A DNA stretch of 64,000 nucleotides from a virus: positions 1 to 64,000 of the IMG/VR virus record IMGVR_UViG_3300008259_000147. One strand, given 5' to 3'. The notes under the pieces were generated by a model. It had not been told where the DNA came from. It searched no databases and saw only the letters and a list, made by a program, of their open reading frames with translations. Of this stretch, positions 38,301 to 48,200 are shown piece by piece. The translations under genes were made by a program, and so were the position numbers. Each line of letters begins with the position of its first letter. Position 1 is the stretch's first letter.

Positions 38301-40277
38301 TTATTTATAGCCTCTTGCTTTTAAGGCATTTATTATTGTATTATACATTTGATCATCTATATCTGCTTTTGCATCCACTTTAGTTTTTTTATCGTTTGGA
38401 TCATTAATTATTAGCTTACCATCTTTGTCTTTTTTACCTTCATAATATTTCATATAACCATCTCTAATTTCTTTATGAGTTATAATATCTTTTAGCTTTA
38501 AGTTATATGTATCTAATAGTTCACTAATAGCTTCTACAGTAGATTCTAATTGATTAGGTGTAAGAGGTGGTGCATAACCACCACTATCATTTCCTGGATT
38601 TTGAAGTTCTATACCATATGAAAAATCATTTACATTATCTCTATTTTCATATCTAGAGTGACCTGCGTGAGCTGTTACTTGTTCTGGTGAAGCATAAACT
38701 CTTCTTGTACCATTTGCTAATACTGCAAGATGTGCATCATTTTCACCAGGTCTCATAAATTGATTATGTAAATCTATATCAGATTGTGTCCAATCACCTT
38801 TTGCATCAGGTTTAAATGCAGTCCAATGTAATACAATTTTTTTCATTTCATTTTTTAAAGCATGTCCTTTTTTATAACTTTCATCTTTTTCAGTTCTAAT
38901 ATTAGGACTTTGATAGTATTCTACTTTGTGTCTGCTAGGGGTTGTGCCTGTACCTGCAATATACAATACATTACCTGCTACACCACCTGAATTTAATGCA
39001 TCATATTCTTTTAGTCTATCAGAGGTAAAAGTTTTATCTTTAAATGAAAGTCCTTTTGAATAAGTTCCATTATCTGTTGCATAAACAGTAACATATTTTG
39101 AATTACCTTTTATCTTCTTAAATTCATTTTTAATATGTTTAAGACTACCCATTACAAAGTATGTCTTTTTAGTATCAGGGTTTTGCATAATAAATTTACC
39201 ACCTTCTACAGAACCAAAATAATCTTCATCACCATTAGTTCTTGTCATGATATTGATACTACCTTTTTTTTCAGTCTTCTCATCATCTGATAACATATTA
39301 GTAATAGGTATTTGATAATTATTATTACCATGATCTAAATCAGGTTTTGTTCTAGATTTACCATCTATTTCATCAAACGATACCACCTTGTTAGAAAATG
39401 TTTGTGAAATTAATACATCCTTTCTGTTTTTAAAATCTTTGAATGTACCAGCTACAAAATTTCCATTTGCATCAACTCCAAAGTATGTGCTATTATCAGA
39501 TGCTGCCTTATACTCACTTGGAGCAAGGAATGGTCTAAATGCAGTTATTATTGCACCATCTGATTGGAAAGGTGTATAGTCTCCTCTATTTCTAACTTTA
39601 AATTTCATATTAGCTAAATTTATATTACCTGCTAATAAAGTTTGACCTGTTTTGTTTGTTACATTTGGTATTTCAACTTCTTTTAATTGAACTTTATTTT
39701 TGTTAAGTTTGTTATAATATTCAATTGTTCCTAGTGGTTTAGGTGTTTGCTTTTCACTAAAATCTATTTTAACTGCATCAGGATCATCTCCACTATACAT
39801 TTTATATTTTCTAGTTAATCCATTTATTGCAAGATTTTTATAGTAGTTAGCTACGTCAGCTGCTTCATTATAAGTATTTTTAATATCTCCAACTACAGTT
39901 GCTAAATAATCTTCTGTTCCACCAACAAGAGTTGATAATTCATTTTGAATGTTTTCAGTCAATGAAGGTTTTTGTTTAACTACTTTTGAACTAGAATTAC
40001 CTTTTACATAACCATTAAAAGGATCAATGTTTATTTTAGGTGATGCAACTGATCCACTTGACCAAAGATATTGTAATGAAGGTTCTTGTTTTTTAGGAGT
40101 AGGATTATATCTTTGTTGATAGTTATATTGATTAGATTTTAACAATCCTAAAATATCTTTTTCTTCATTGCTATAACCCATCATTTGATATGTGTTATCC
40201 AAAAACCCATATAAGTTTTTCTTAGCAATATCATTATCTGAAATATCTAGCCAATTATCTTTTCCTTTATCTGTCAT
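38301..40277 (-). CDS. Virion N-acetylmuramoyl-L-alanine amidase
   Basis: A 658-residue protein whose last ~180 residues are an amidase_2 (T7 lysozyme/AmpD-type) domain. It has KKIVLHWTA with zinc ligand H484, HAGHSRYENRD, the core SYGIELQNPG, and ITHKEIRDG with H601 and nearby acidic D606. Such zinc enzymes cut the bond between N-acetylmuramic acid and L-alanine in peptidoglycan. The first ~480 residues are unrecognised: a short N-terminal helix-rich part, then beta-rich sequence (residues ~180-460) that may anchor it in the virion. Its length and position among cargo genes suggest a virion-carried lysin rather than the free endolysin, which is encoded at 52656-53198. The start overlaps the end of the 1663-residue gene by 11 bases. 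Confidence 0.85.
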   Translation of the reverse strand: MTDKGKDNWLDISDNDIAKKNLYGFLDNTYQMMGYSNEEKDILGLLKSNQYNYQQRYNPTPKKQEPSLQYLWSSGSVASPKINIDPFNGYVKGNSSSKVVKQKPSLTENIQNELSTLVGGTEDYLATVVGDIKNTYNEAADVANYYKNLAINGLTRKYKMYSGDDPDAVKIDFSEKQTPKPLGTIEYYNKLNKNKVQLKEVEIPNVTNKTGQTLLAGNINLANMKFKVRNRGDYTPFQSDGAIITAFRPFLAPSEYKAASDNSTYFGVDANGNFVAGTFKDFKNRKDVLISQTFSNKVVSFDEIDGKSRTKPDLDHGNNNYQIPITNMLSDDEKTEKKGSINIMTRTNGDEDYFGSVEGGKFIMQNPDTKKTYFVMGSLKHIKNEFKKIKGNSKYVTVYATDNGTYSKGLSFKDKTFTSDRLKEYDALNSGGVAGNVLYIAGTGTTPSRHKVEYYQSPNIRTEKDESYKKGHALKNEMKKIVLHWTAFKPDAKGDWTQSDIDLHNQFMRPGENDAHLAVLANGTRRVYASPEQVTAHAGHSRYENRDNVNDFSYGIELQNPGNDSGGYAPPLTPNQLESTVEAISELLDTYNLKLKDIITHKEIRDGYMKYYEGKKDKDGKLIINDPNDKKTKVDAKADIDDQMYNTIINALKARGYK

Positions 40278-43200
40278 ATAAACCTGCTTGTGAGTTTAAT
40301 TTATTATACTCATGAGCACCTATACTATGCCATTCATTTAATTGATTAGGACTTGAAAAAGCAGCAGAAGGACTATTCCAATTTTTAAACTGTTGGTTGC
40401 TTAAAGGAAAATCACCTCTTTGTTGTACATAGTATTTATCTCCTTCTTGTTTAGTTTCAAAGTATCTATTAGGTTTACCATGCACCATGCTAAAAATAGA
40501 CATATCATTAGGATCTGTTCCATAAATAGATTTACCAAATCGTGCCTTAGATAATAAACCTCCTTGAGCTTTAGGTAAAAACTCACCACCTCTTTCTTTA
40601 TAAGTTGATGGATCTACCATATCAAGGTTAATTCCAAAATCCTTTAAAAAGAACTCTACTGTTCCTTTATTTCTTTCACGATTTGGAGCTTTCTTAGTAC
40701 CTCTAGCATATTGTTTTGCAATAATATTTCTATATTTTAATCTATCAGCATCTGACTTTGCTTGATTATAATCAACAATTGCATCAAGAAACTTAGGAAA
40801 AGCTTTTGAATATTTTTCAGTATCTTTTTGAAAAAAGTCTGGCCCTAGATTATACACATAATCTTCTATAAGTAATTGTTGATTATAAGGTAATGTATCA
40901 AATGTTAGATTTCTATCTTTAAATCTTTTATTATATCCTTGTACAGATTGATCATAATGAGAATTAAAATCATCTTTCATTAATTTAATAGCTTGATCAT
41001 CTGTAATTCCTTTTGCAAATCTTTTAGTTTTTACATCTTCAGGTGTTAACTTATGACCATAACCTATTGTAGGAAGCCCACCTTCATGAGATTTATAAGG
41101 CATCCATACATTTAATTTAGAATCCCAACCCTTTTTTACACCATTCTCTTGATATTTTAACCAATCATAATAATCATTAAGCTGTCTAGTTTTTAATTTT
41201 TCTTTATCTACAGTGGATTGGTTGGTTTGAGGAGAATCTGAATCATTAACTAAATTATTCCAAAGAGACTTACCAGCAAGCTTGAGAAAATCAATGTTTC
41301 CAAAAAGAACAGGGTTGGTCATAATAGCTGAACCAATTGTACCAAGATCACCTATAAATGAGTTTCCTCCATCTTGTTTTTTAGCAGGATAAAACTTTTT
41401 ATTAGAAGTGTTGGTAACATCTGCATCTGTTAAACGAACATACTGATCACTAGCATGTTGTCTACCATACCATGTATTTCCATAAGCTGGACTTAATGAT
41501 CCATCAGGACCTCTATGATACCAATAACCTGTTGCTTTATCATAAACAGATCCTTGTTTTTGATCTTGAGATCTAGACCAATATGTTACACCAGGTGTAT
41601 CTGCTGTATATGTATTTTTATAATAAAAATCTCTACCATTATTTAGCAACACTCTTCTCTCTTGTTCTGAAAGTTTATAAATATCTTTTTTATATTTATT
41701 CCATTCATTATCTAAATTTTGTTGTAAGGTAGGTGTCCAAGCATCTGTTTTAATATCTACATTATATGAACCTCTATTTGGTAATCCTGATTGCCCTATG
41801 CTTTTTAAATATTGATCAAGCATGTATACTCTAGGATCTCTTCCTGCATTATACATAAAATCTCCAGCAGATGCTTTTTCCATTGCTGTAGGAAATGCTC
41901 CAAGTTGAGGATAATATTTATCCATGTACCAATTTACAGCATCATCTTTACTAGCACCAACTGGTAATGCAGGATTACCAAAGTTAGATAAACCATAACC
42001 ACTAGCACTACCTCTATTATCTTCCCATGTCATTGAGTTGTATCCCATGTTCTGCACACTATCTCTTGGAGATACTTGTCCATACTTCCATTGATATTTA
42101 TCTAATGATCCACCTTCTCCAAAAAACTTATTTTGCAACATTTTAAATTCCATATCACTTAATATGGCGGCAGCATCTCTTACTTTAGCTCCTTTAGTTC
42201 CTATAATAGGAGTGATTAAATTAGGACCTACTCTTAAAGTTTTATCTTCAAACAAAACACCAGATGGAATTTGATTTATATCAAAATCAGGAAAATATCT
42301 ACTGTAATTTTTTCTGAGTCTTGATGTATTTCTTAATTGGTTTACTTGGTTATTTAAACCTATTGGCATAGGATCTGCAAAAACTTTGACATAGTAAGGA
42401 TTATTACCACCATATCTTTCTCCTATCCATGTAGGGTCTTCAGCAAAATAAAGAATGTCTTTATTTGATCCTTGTAATAATTGATCATGCCCACCACTTC
42501 TTCTACCTCTGTTAATAACATTTTCAGGAGCTGTGCTTGTTCCCATTATTTCTGCAACATCATAAGGGTTATCTGGATTTTTTCCTAAGCTCGCCATCCT
42601 CTTTCTAAATAAAGGATCATTTATAATTTCAGGACTTACATCCACAACTCTGTATAAAGGTCTTTGATTATACTGCGTTTGTAACCAACTTTCAAAACCT
42701 TCTGGAGATTCTGGCAAATATTTAATTAATCCTTCCTTTTGATAACTTTTAGCTAAGTTATAAGCACTTAATACATCTTGAGAAATTGGTGTTGATTTTT
42801 TAAATAACTCACTAAATGATTTTGGAAATATTCCCATTTGAGGATTGACTCCAAAAGCCATCCTACCTGCATTATCAAATGCATTAACAAATCTTTTAGT
42901 ACCTTTTAAACCTGTTCCAACAAAAGGATTTTGAAAAGTTGCTCTAGTAGATCCTTCAGGTGCTAATTTAGTATCATCTCTAAATTCACCTTGTGCAGGA
43001 TTATAATATTCATAATTACCGTAACCAGGTTTATTAGTATATATTTTAGATTCTTTTTGAGCAGCTTGTGATTTCTTAAAAGCTTTTGCTTGTTCTGCTT
43101 TTTCAATGCTACCATATGTTGCAATATCTTTAGCCACAGATTGTGCAGCTACATTTTTTGGAGCAACAGTTACAGTACTCCTTACATTAGCTGGATTAGT

Positions 43201-45258
43201 TTGCCCTAATGCTTGATTAATTAATTGAGCACTTACAGATCCTGTAAGTTGATGTTTAGGAAGTGAGCCTCCTTGTTTAGCATATTGAATATTATCAAGC
43301 ATTTGATTTTGATCAGGCTCATTTCTAGATATGGTATTTAACATATCTATAATTTGATCATCTGTATAAACACCTCTAAGTTGTTCTAATGCATCATAAC
43401 TACTATCAGTTAAAGGTTTATAAGAGCCAAACATATCTATAGTAGCCTTTTCTGTAAAAGGATTATAAATACCTTGATTTTTCATTTCAAACCTTAATGC
43501 ATTTAATCTAGCTCTTGTTTCAGTAGGACTAGCTACATAATAATTAAATTCATCCATGCCTACCATTTTAGGATAATGACCAAACATATTAGGTTTTTGT
43601 CTTTTACGAGCAGTATTGTATGCATATTTCCCCATCAAATTTATATCTGAAATAGGAATTAACGGACCACCAAAATCACTTGCATGACTTATTTCATGAA
43701 CATCAGTATCTAAAAGATTATCTTTTGAAAATGGTGTATTGGTTATTCTAGAGATAGGAGAATTTCTAATTTTAGAATCATCAGTTGGATAATAACCCAA
43801 TGCATTATAAGCATTTGATCCTTCGTATCCAATAACCTCCATATTATCTGATGTTCCATAACTATCAAGATAATTTCCACTTGTGTCATACCAATCCCGA
43901 AGATCATGTTTCCAATATTTTTGCTTTAATTTGGGATTTATATTTCTTGCAAAATTCCAATATGATGAAGGATACTTATCCAATTCAGTTCTACTAAATC
44001 CAGATACACCTTTATCTTCAGGATATTTTTCATCTATCTCCTTACGTGAAAATTTAACATCTATATTATTAATATTTTCTAATCTTTTATCTCTTATTTG
44101 TTGCCAAAATGGATCTGTAGAGTAAAATGAATATGTGTCAGTATCAAATGACAAAGGTCTATGATTAGTAAAAAACTGTTCCCATCCAGTTGGATTATCT
44201 TTTTGAACAGATCTTTGTAACATTTGTTGAGCCATTGGAGAATTTGTCCAATCTCTCATAAAGTCTCTTCCTTGTTCTACTAACTGATCATAATAGTTAA
44301 CTTCTACACCTTTCATCATACAAGTTTGAAATTCTTCATTCCATACTTGACCTTCAGGACATTCTCCTTTATTTCCAGATTGAGCTCTACGCAATGAGCC
44401 CCCTTGTCTATATCCATAATCTTGAGCATATGGACTAGGCCCTTGAAATTGCTTTTCAAAGTTTCTAGCTTCTCCTTCTAAAGTCCAAGGAGTATCATAC
44501 ATTGCAGGGTTAACATATCTATTATAAACTACTTCAGGAGAAGCAAAATTGAATGATGGATTGTTAGATAAAAATTCATCAGTAATATATTTTTGATCTA
44601 ATGCTCTTCTATTCCAATATTGCATTGCTGCATCATTCCCTGAAGGAATAGTTGGTTCTTTTAAAGGACCAGGATAAAATTCTGAATAACCAGAGTCTCC
44701 ATTTATGTCTTGCCAGTAATGAAACATTTCATGAGGAACAACTCCTGGTATATGTTTATCTGCATCTGATAAATGTATAGTCTTAGTTAAAGGCTCATAA
44801 AAGCTATTACCTTGATTTGTAGTATCAAAGTATACACCACCTTGACCACCTGTTTGACGAACACCCTCTTTCATTGAATCTAAAAACAAACTTTTTGGAG
44901 ATGCAGGATCTGCAGAATGCTGTCTCATAAGTTTATAAACTATATCATACTGAAGTCTTTCTGCAGGAGTTAACTGATTTGTAACATATAAGTATGTATC
45001 TAAATTCTCTGGATTCCTATCTGCTTCTGGATTTACCTTAGGCATATTTGAAGTATCTCTTATACACTTTTTTGTAACAGGATCTTTAATCCATCCTGTA
45101 GGACAACCACCTGTTTGTGTTTCTTTCTTTACAGGTTTTTTTGGTGTATTAAAATAATAGTCTACCATACCTTGCTGAGCTTTAGGTAATGGCAATGCAC
45201 CACCTGAGCGCATTACTCTCTTTTGTTGGATAAGGTGAAGAAGCTTGTCAGTTTTCAT
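40267..45258 (-). CDS. Beads-on-a-string virion protein: two zincins, ART-like, lysozyme
   Basis: A 1663-residue protein with domains split by GGxLxKAQxG-type separators (19-30, 286-295, 663-673, 1049-1056, 1557-1567; a variant AKKQDGG at 1292-1298). Between the first two is a zincin (H176-E-M-F-H180; GEARNFE is a possible third-ligand region). Between the second and third lies another zincin (H521-E-I-S-H525, then SPTETRARLNALR). Between the third and fourth, ~862-1010 resembles an ADP-ribosyltransferase fold (LYRVVD, GTSTAPE, LYFAEDPTWIGERYGG). After the fourth, ~1060-1230 is lysozyme-like with MYNAGRDPRVYMLDQYL. A GH24-like domain follows (YQENG, then HEGGLPTIGYGHKLT with E1392 and T1397); the usual catalytic Asp appears replaced by Ser. 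Likely virion-borne wall-piercing and effector protein; the ART assignment is tentative. Confidence 0.75.
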   Translation of the reverse strand: MKTDKLLHLIQQKRVMRSGGALPLPKAQQGMVDYYFNTPKKPVKKETQTGGCPTGWIKDPVTKKCIRDTSNMPKVNPEADRNPENLDTYLYVTNQLTPAERLQYDIVYKLMRQHSADPASPKSLFLDSMKEGVRQTGGQGGVYFDTTNQGNSFYEPLTKTIHLSDADKHIPGVVPHEMFHYWQDINGDSGYSEFYPGPLKEPTIPSGNDAAMQYWNRRALDQKYITDEFLSNNPSFNFASPEVVYNRYVNPAMYDTPWTLEGEARNFEKQFQGPSPYAQDYGYRQGGSLRRAQSGNKGECPEGQVWNEEFQTCMMKGVEVNYYDQLVEQGRDFMRDWTNSPMAQQMLQRSVQKDNPTGWEQFFTNHRPLSFDTDTYSFYSTDPFWQQIRDKRLENINNIDVKFSRKEIDEKYPEDKGVSGFSRTELDKYPSSYWNFARNINPKLKQKYWKHDLRDWYDTSGNYLDSYGTSDNMEVIGYEGSNAYNALGYYPTDDSKIRNSPISRITNTPFSKDNLLDTDVHEISHASDFGGPLIPISDINLMGKYAYNTARKRQKPNMFGHYPKMVGMDEFNYYVASPTETRARLNALRFEMKNQGIYNPFTEKATIDMFGSYKPLTDSSYDALEQLRGVYTDDQIIDMLNTISRNEPDQNQMLDNIQYAKQGGSLPKHQLTGSVSAQLINQALGQTNPANVRSTVTVAPKNVAAQSVAKDIATYGSIEKAEQAKAFKKSQAAQKESKIYTNKPGYGNYEYYNPAQGEFRDDTKLAPEGSTRATFQNPFVGTGLKGTKRFVNAFDNAGRMAFGVNPQMGIFPKSFSELFKKSTPISQDVLSAYNLAKSYQKEGLIKYLPESPEGFESWLQTQYNQRPLYRVVDVSPEIINDPLFRKRMASLGKNPDNPYDVAEIMGTSTAPENVINRGRRSGGHDQLLQGSNKDILYFAEDPTWIGERYGGNNPYYVKVFADPMPIGLNNQVNQLRNTSRLRKNYSRYFPDFDINQIPSGVLFEDKTLRVGPNLITPIIGTKGAKVRDAAAILSDMEFKMLQNKFFGEGGSLDKYQWKYGQVSPRDSVQNMGYNSMTWEDNRGSASGYGLSNFGNPALPVGASKDDAVNWYMDKYYPQLGAFPTAMEKASAGDFMYNAGRDPRVYMLDQYLKSIGQSGLPNRGSYNVDIKTDAWTPTLQQNLDNEWNKYKKDIYKLSEQERRVLLNNGRDFYYKNTYTADTPGVTYWSRSQDQKQGSVYDKATGYWYHRGPDGSLSPAYGNTWYGRQHASDQYVRLTDADVTNTSNKKFYPAKKQDGGNSFIGDLGTIGSAIMTNPVLFGNIDFLKLAGKSLWNNLVNDSDSPQTNQSTVDKEKLKTRQLNDYYDWLKYQENGVKKGWDSKLNVWMPYKSHEGGLPTIGYGHKLTPEDVKTKRFAKGITDDQAIKLMKDDFNSHYDQSVQGYNKRFKDRNLTFDTLPYNQQLLIEDYVYNLGPDFFQKDTEKYSKAFPKFLDAIVDYNQAKSDADRLKYRNIIAKQYARGTKKAPNRERNKGTVEFFLKDFGINLDMVDPSTYKERGGEFLPKAQGGLLSKARFGKSIYGTDPNDMSIFSMVHGKPNRYFETKQEGDKYYVQQRGDFPLSNQQFKNWNSPSAAFSSPNQLNEWHSIGAHEYNKLNSQAGLYDR

Positions 45259-48200
45259 CGTGGACTTAGAGTTTCTTTTGTTGTTACTACTTTTAAATTC
45301 ATTTTTTCAGATCCTGATTGCAATCTTCTTAAGATAACTCTATTTCCATAGTGTCTAAACTTCTTCCTTTGCAAAGGTGACTTAGCATAATTAACAGCTT
45401 GAGGATTTAGATTCTTCCTATAGCCATTACATTCTGTGATAAAGTTAGTAATTTGTAAGCCATTAAACTCACCTCTATCTCTTGTAGCATCCCAGAATTG
45501 ATTAAATCTGTATTTATTCTCTTCTTTAGCCACATGAATATCTATACTATCTAAATTTATCTTAGGGTAATTTAACAAAGCTACAGGATTATTTTTAGGT
45601 TTAATATGTAAATTTAATAAACCTGAGGTTTGTTCTGTATTATAAATAAGAGCTTGATCAAAGTTTCCATCCAACACATGATATCTATCTACACATCCTG
45701 TGTTGTATTTGAATACTTCTAAGTAATACTCCACACTTTTTATTGTAGTAACCGAAGCACCTGTGTTTACAGGAAACTCTATCTCCCATCCATAGTTTAC
45801 ACCATAGTAATTATTATAGCTATTACATAATACATTGTGTTTCCAAAAGTCATTACCTTTTATAGTGTAGAAATGATCATTTGTAGAGAACTCTAAGTTA
45901 GGATGCCAGTCATGAAAACTTATCCACATCTTAGTTTTAGGATCATAACTAATAGTCCAAGAGCAATCTTCAAAGTAGTTAGTATCGCTAGGATCAATTA
46001 AAGTTTTATTAGATGTGTTAATAGGAATTAAAGTAACTACAAATTTATTAATAAGATTTAATTGAATATTGGCAGGTACTTTAGAATCAATCAGTGTAAT
46101 ATTAATTTTAAAACTACCATCTGAAATATAAGGAAATGCTTTTTTAATATTTGGTGCTTTTTCTATTTCAGTGGCCACACAATTTACAAATGATTCAATA
46201 CCTGCATTTGTAGGAACTGTTGCAGTGTAAGTACATGTTGCAAGATCATATCCATTTATATTTCCAGATATCTGATAGCCATCTTGTAATTGAGTTGTAC
46301 TTGATCCATAAGTAACTTTGAAATTATATGAGTATGATGTTACTCGGAAGTTTTTAGTGTCAGGCATATACTCTATATCTGTCCCTACTTCTATTCCAGG
46401 CAATAACTTATAATCCTTTTTAGAGAAATATACAATCTCATATTGATTATCATATGTTGTTTGACATCCAATTCCTTTTACAGGATTATCTGTTAAATCG
46501 TAATTTGGAAAAGATTTTGTCAAACTGTATATCAGATTTTCTGCAAACCAATATCTCATACCATTCATAGAAATATCAACTATCTGATTACCAGCTAACT
46601 GCATAATCTTTCCATTTCTTTGACTCATGTAGAAAATACCATATGTAGTATTAATTACACTTCTTGTAGATTGACAAGAACCATATTCTAATTCAAGATC
46701 TGCATTTACAAGAGCTTGAAATGGTTGGTTAAATAAACCACCATCACCAATTGTAATTCTATTACCTGTAGATGTTTGTAATTCATCTACCCCATTAATA
46801 GTTGTAGGTGTTGCATCATCAAAGAAAATAGCAGAACCTGTTCTATTAATTGGCTTTACATTAGTAATTACATTTTCAAAATCTTTGTAGTTGTTGTTTA
46901 AGTATATTCTCCAGTTATCTCTAGATTGTTCATACTGCTGCTGCAAACTATAAACCATTCTAGCAGGATAATATTCAAAACAAGATGCAGGAATATCTGG
47001 ATCATATGATCTAGGCAAAACACTTGACCAACTTGTATTATTTATTGAAGCTTTTGATACAGATAAACTATAATCATATTTAAAGAACTCTGGCACTTTT
47101 ATAATGTCTGTTCTAAATAACTCATATAGATTAGTGTTGCCATATGGATTATAGAATTGCTCAGAAGGTAGAGCACCATAATCTCTACTTGCTAAATTAA
47201 TCTCAGACTCACAATAAAAATCCTTAACCCCATTTACAAAAAGATAGAAGTATCCATTCTTAATATAGAATGTCTTCTTTAACATATCCTGAATTCTTAA
47301 TCTATATGAATTTGGATCTCTATCTAAATGATATAATTTACTTGGGCCAAGTACCCAACTAGTAATTGTACCAACTGGATTAGTTACTAATTTTGCAAAC
47401 TTGCGAGCAAAATCTCTAATAAATCTTAAAGGATTTAAACTAAGTCTAGGAAATGCACTTGTGTTAATTGAAATATCATTAAAGTCTATTCCTTCAAATG
47501 TAGACCAATATCTAGGATACGCAACATTAGCATATAGCTTATAATCAAAGTCAGTTCCATCAGGCATGTTAAATAGCCATTGATTAAATAATGGAAATGT
47601 ATTTTTCTCAGTATATCTATTAATGTAGACATCTCCTCTAAAATAAACAGAAGAAGTGTGAGGATAGTTTTTTGTATATACAATCTTCTCTACACAAGTT
47701 GATACAGGAATCTGAGTTATAGATGATAATTGACCATATGCACCTTTTAAATCTAACTTTAATCCTACATAATAAGAAGAAATGTTTAAAGTAAAATTAT
47801 TATTTGTTGTTGTCCAAGCTTTTAATTGATTTACAGTTCTTCTACTTTGATCAATTGTTGAAGGATTTACTAATGTTCCAATTGTATTTATTATTGCAGT
47901 ATTTGGTCTAAATAAATTATTCACGGTATATGTTCCATCAAATACTTGAACACCTGACTCAACATATCTAGCTGCTTTAATTTGTCTTCTGTAGTTTTGA
48001 TTTTGAGGATTCTTTTTTGAACTATAAAATCCATGGCTATTATATTGTAATGCATATTGTCTCCAAGGCAAAAGTTCCATTACAAGCTTCATAGCATTAC
48101 CAAATCCTTGAGCTAACATGAATCCACCAATGCTAAATATTAAATTCATCTGAGTAATAAAACTCATTATGTCAGGAAGTATTCCAGGTTTTTTAGTAGA

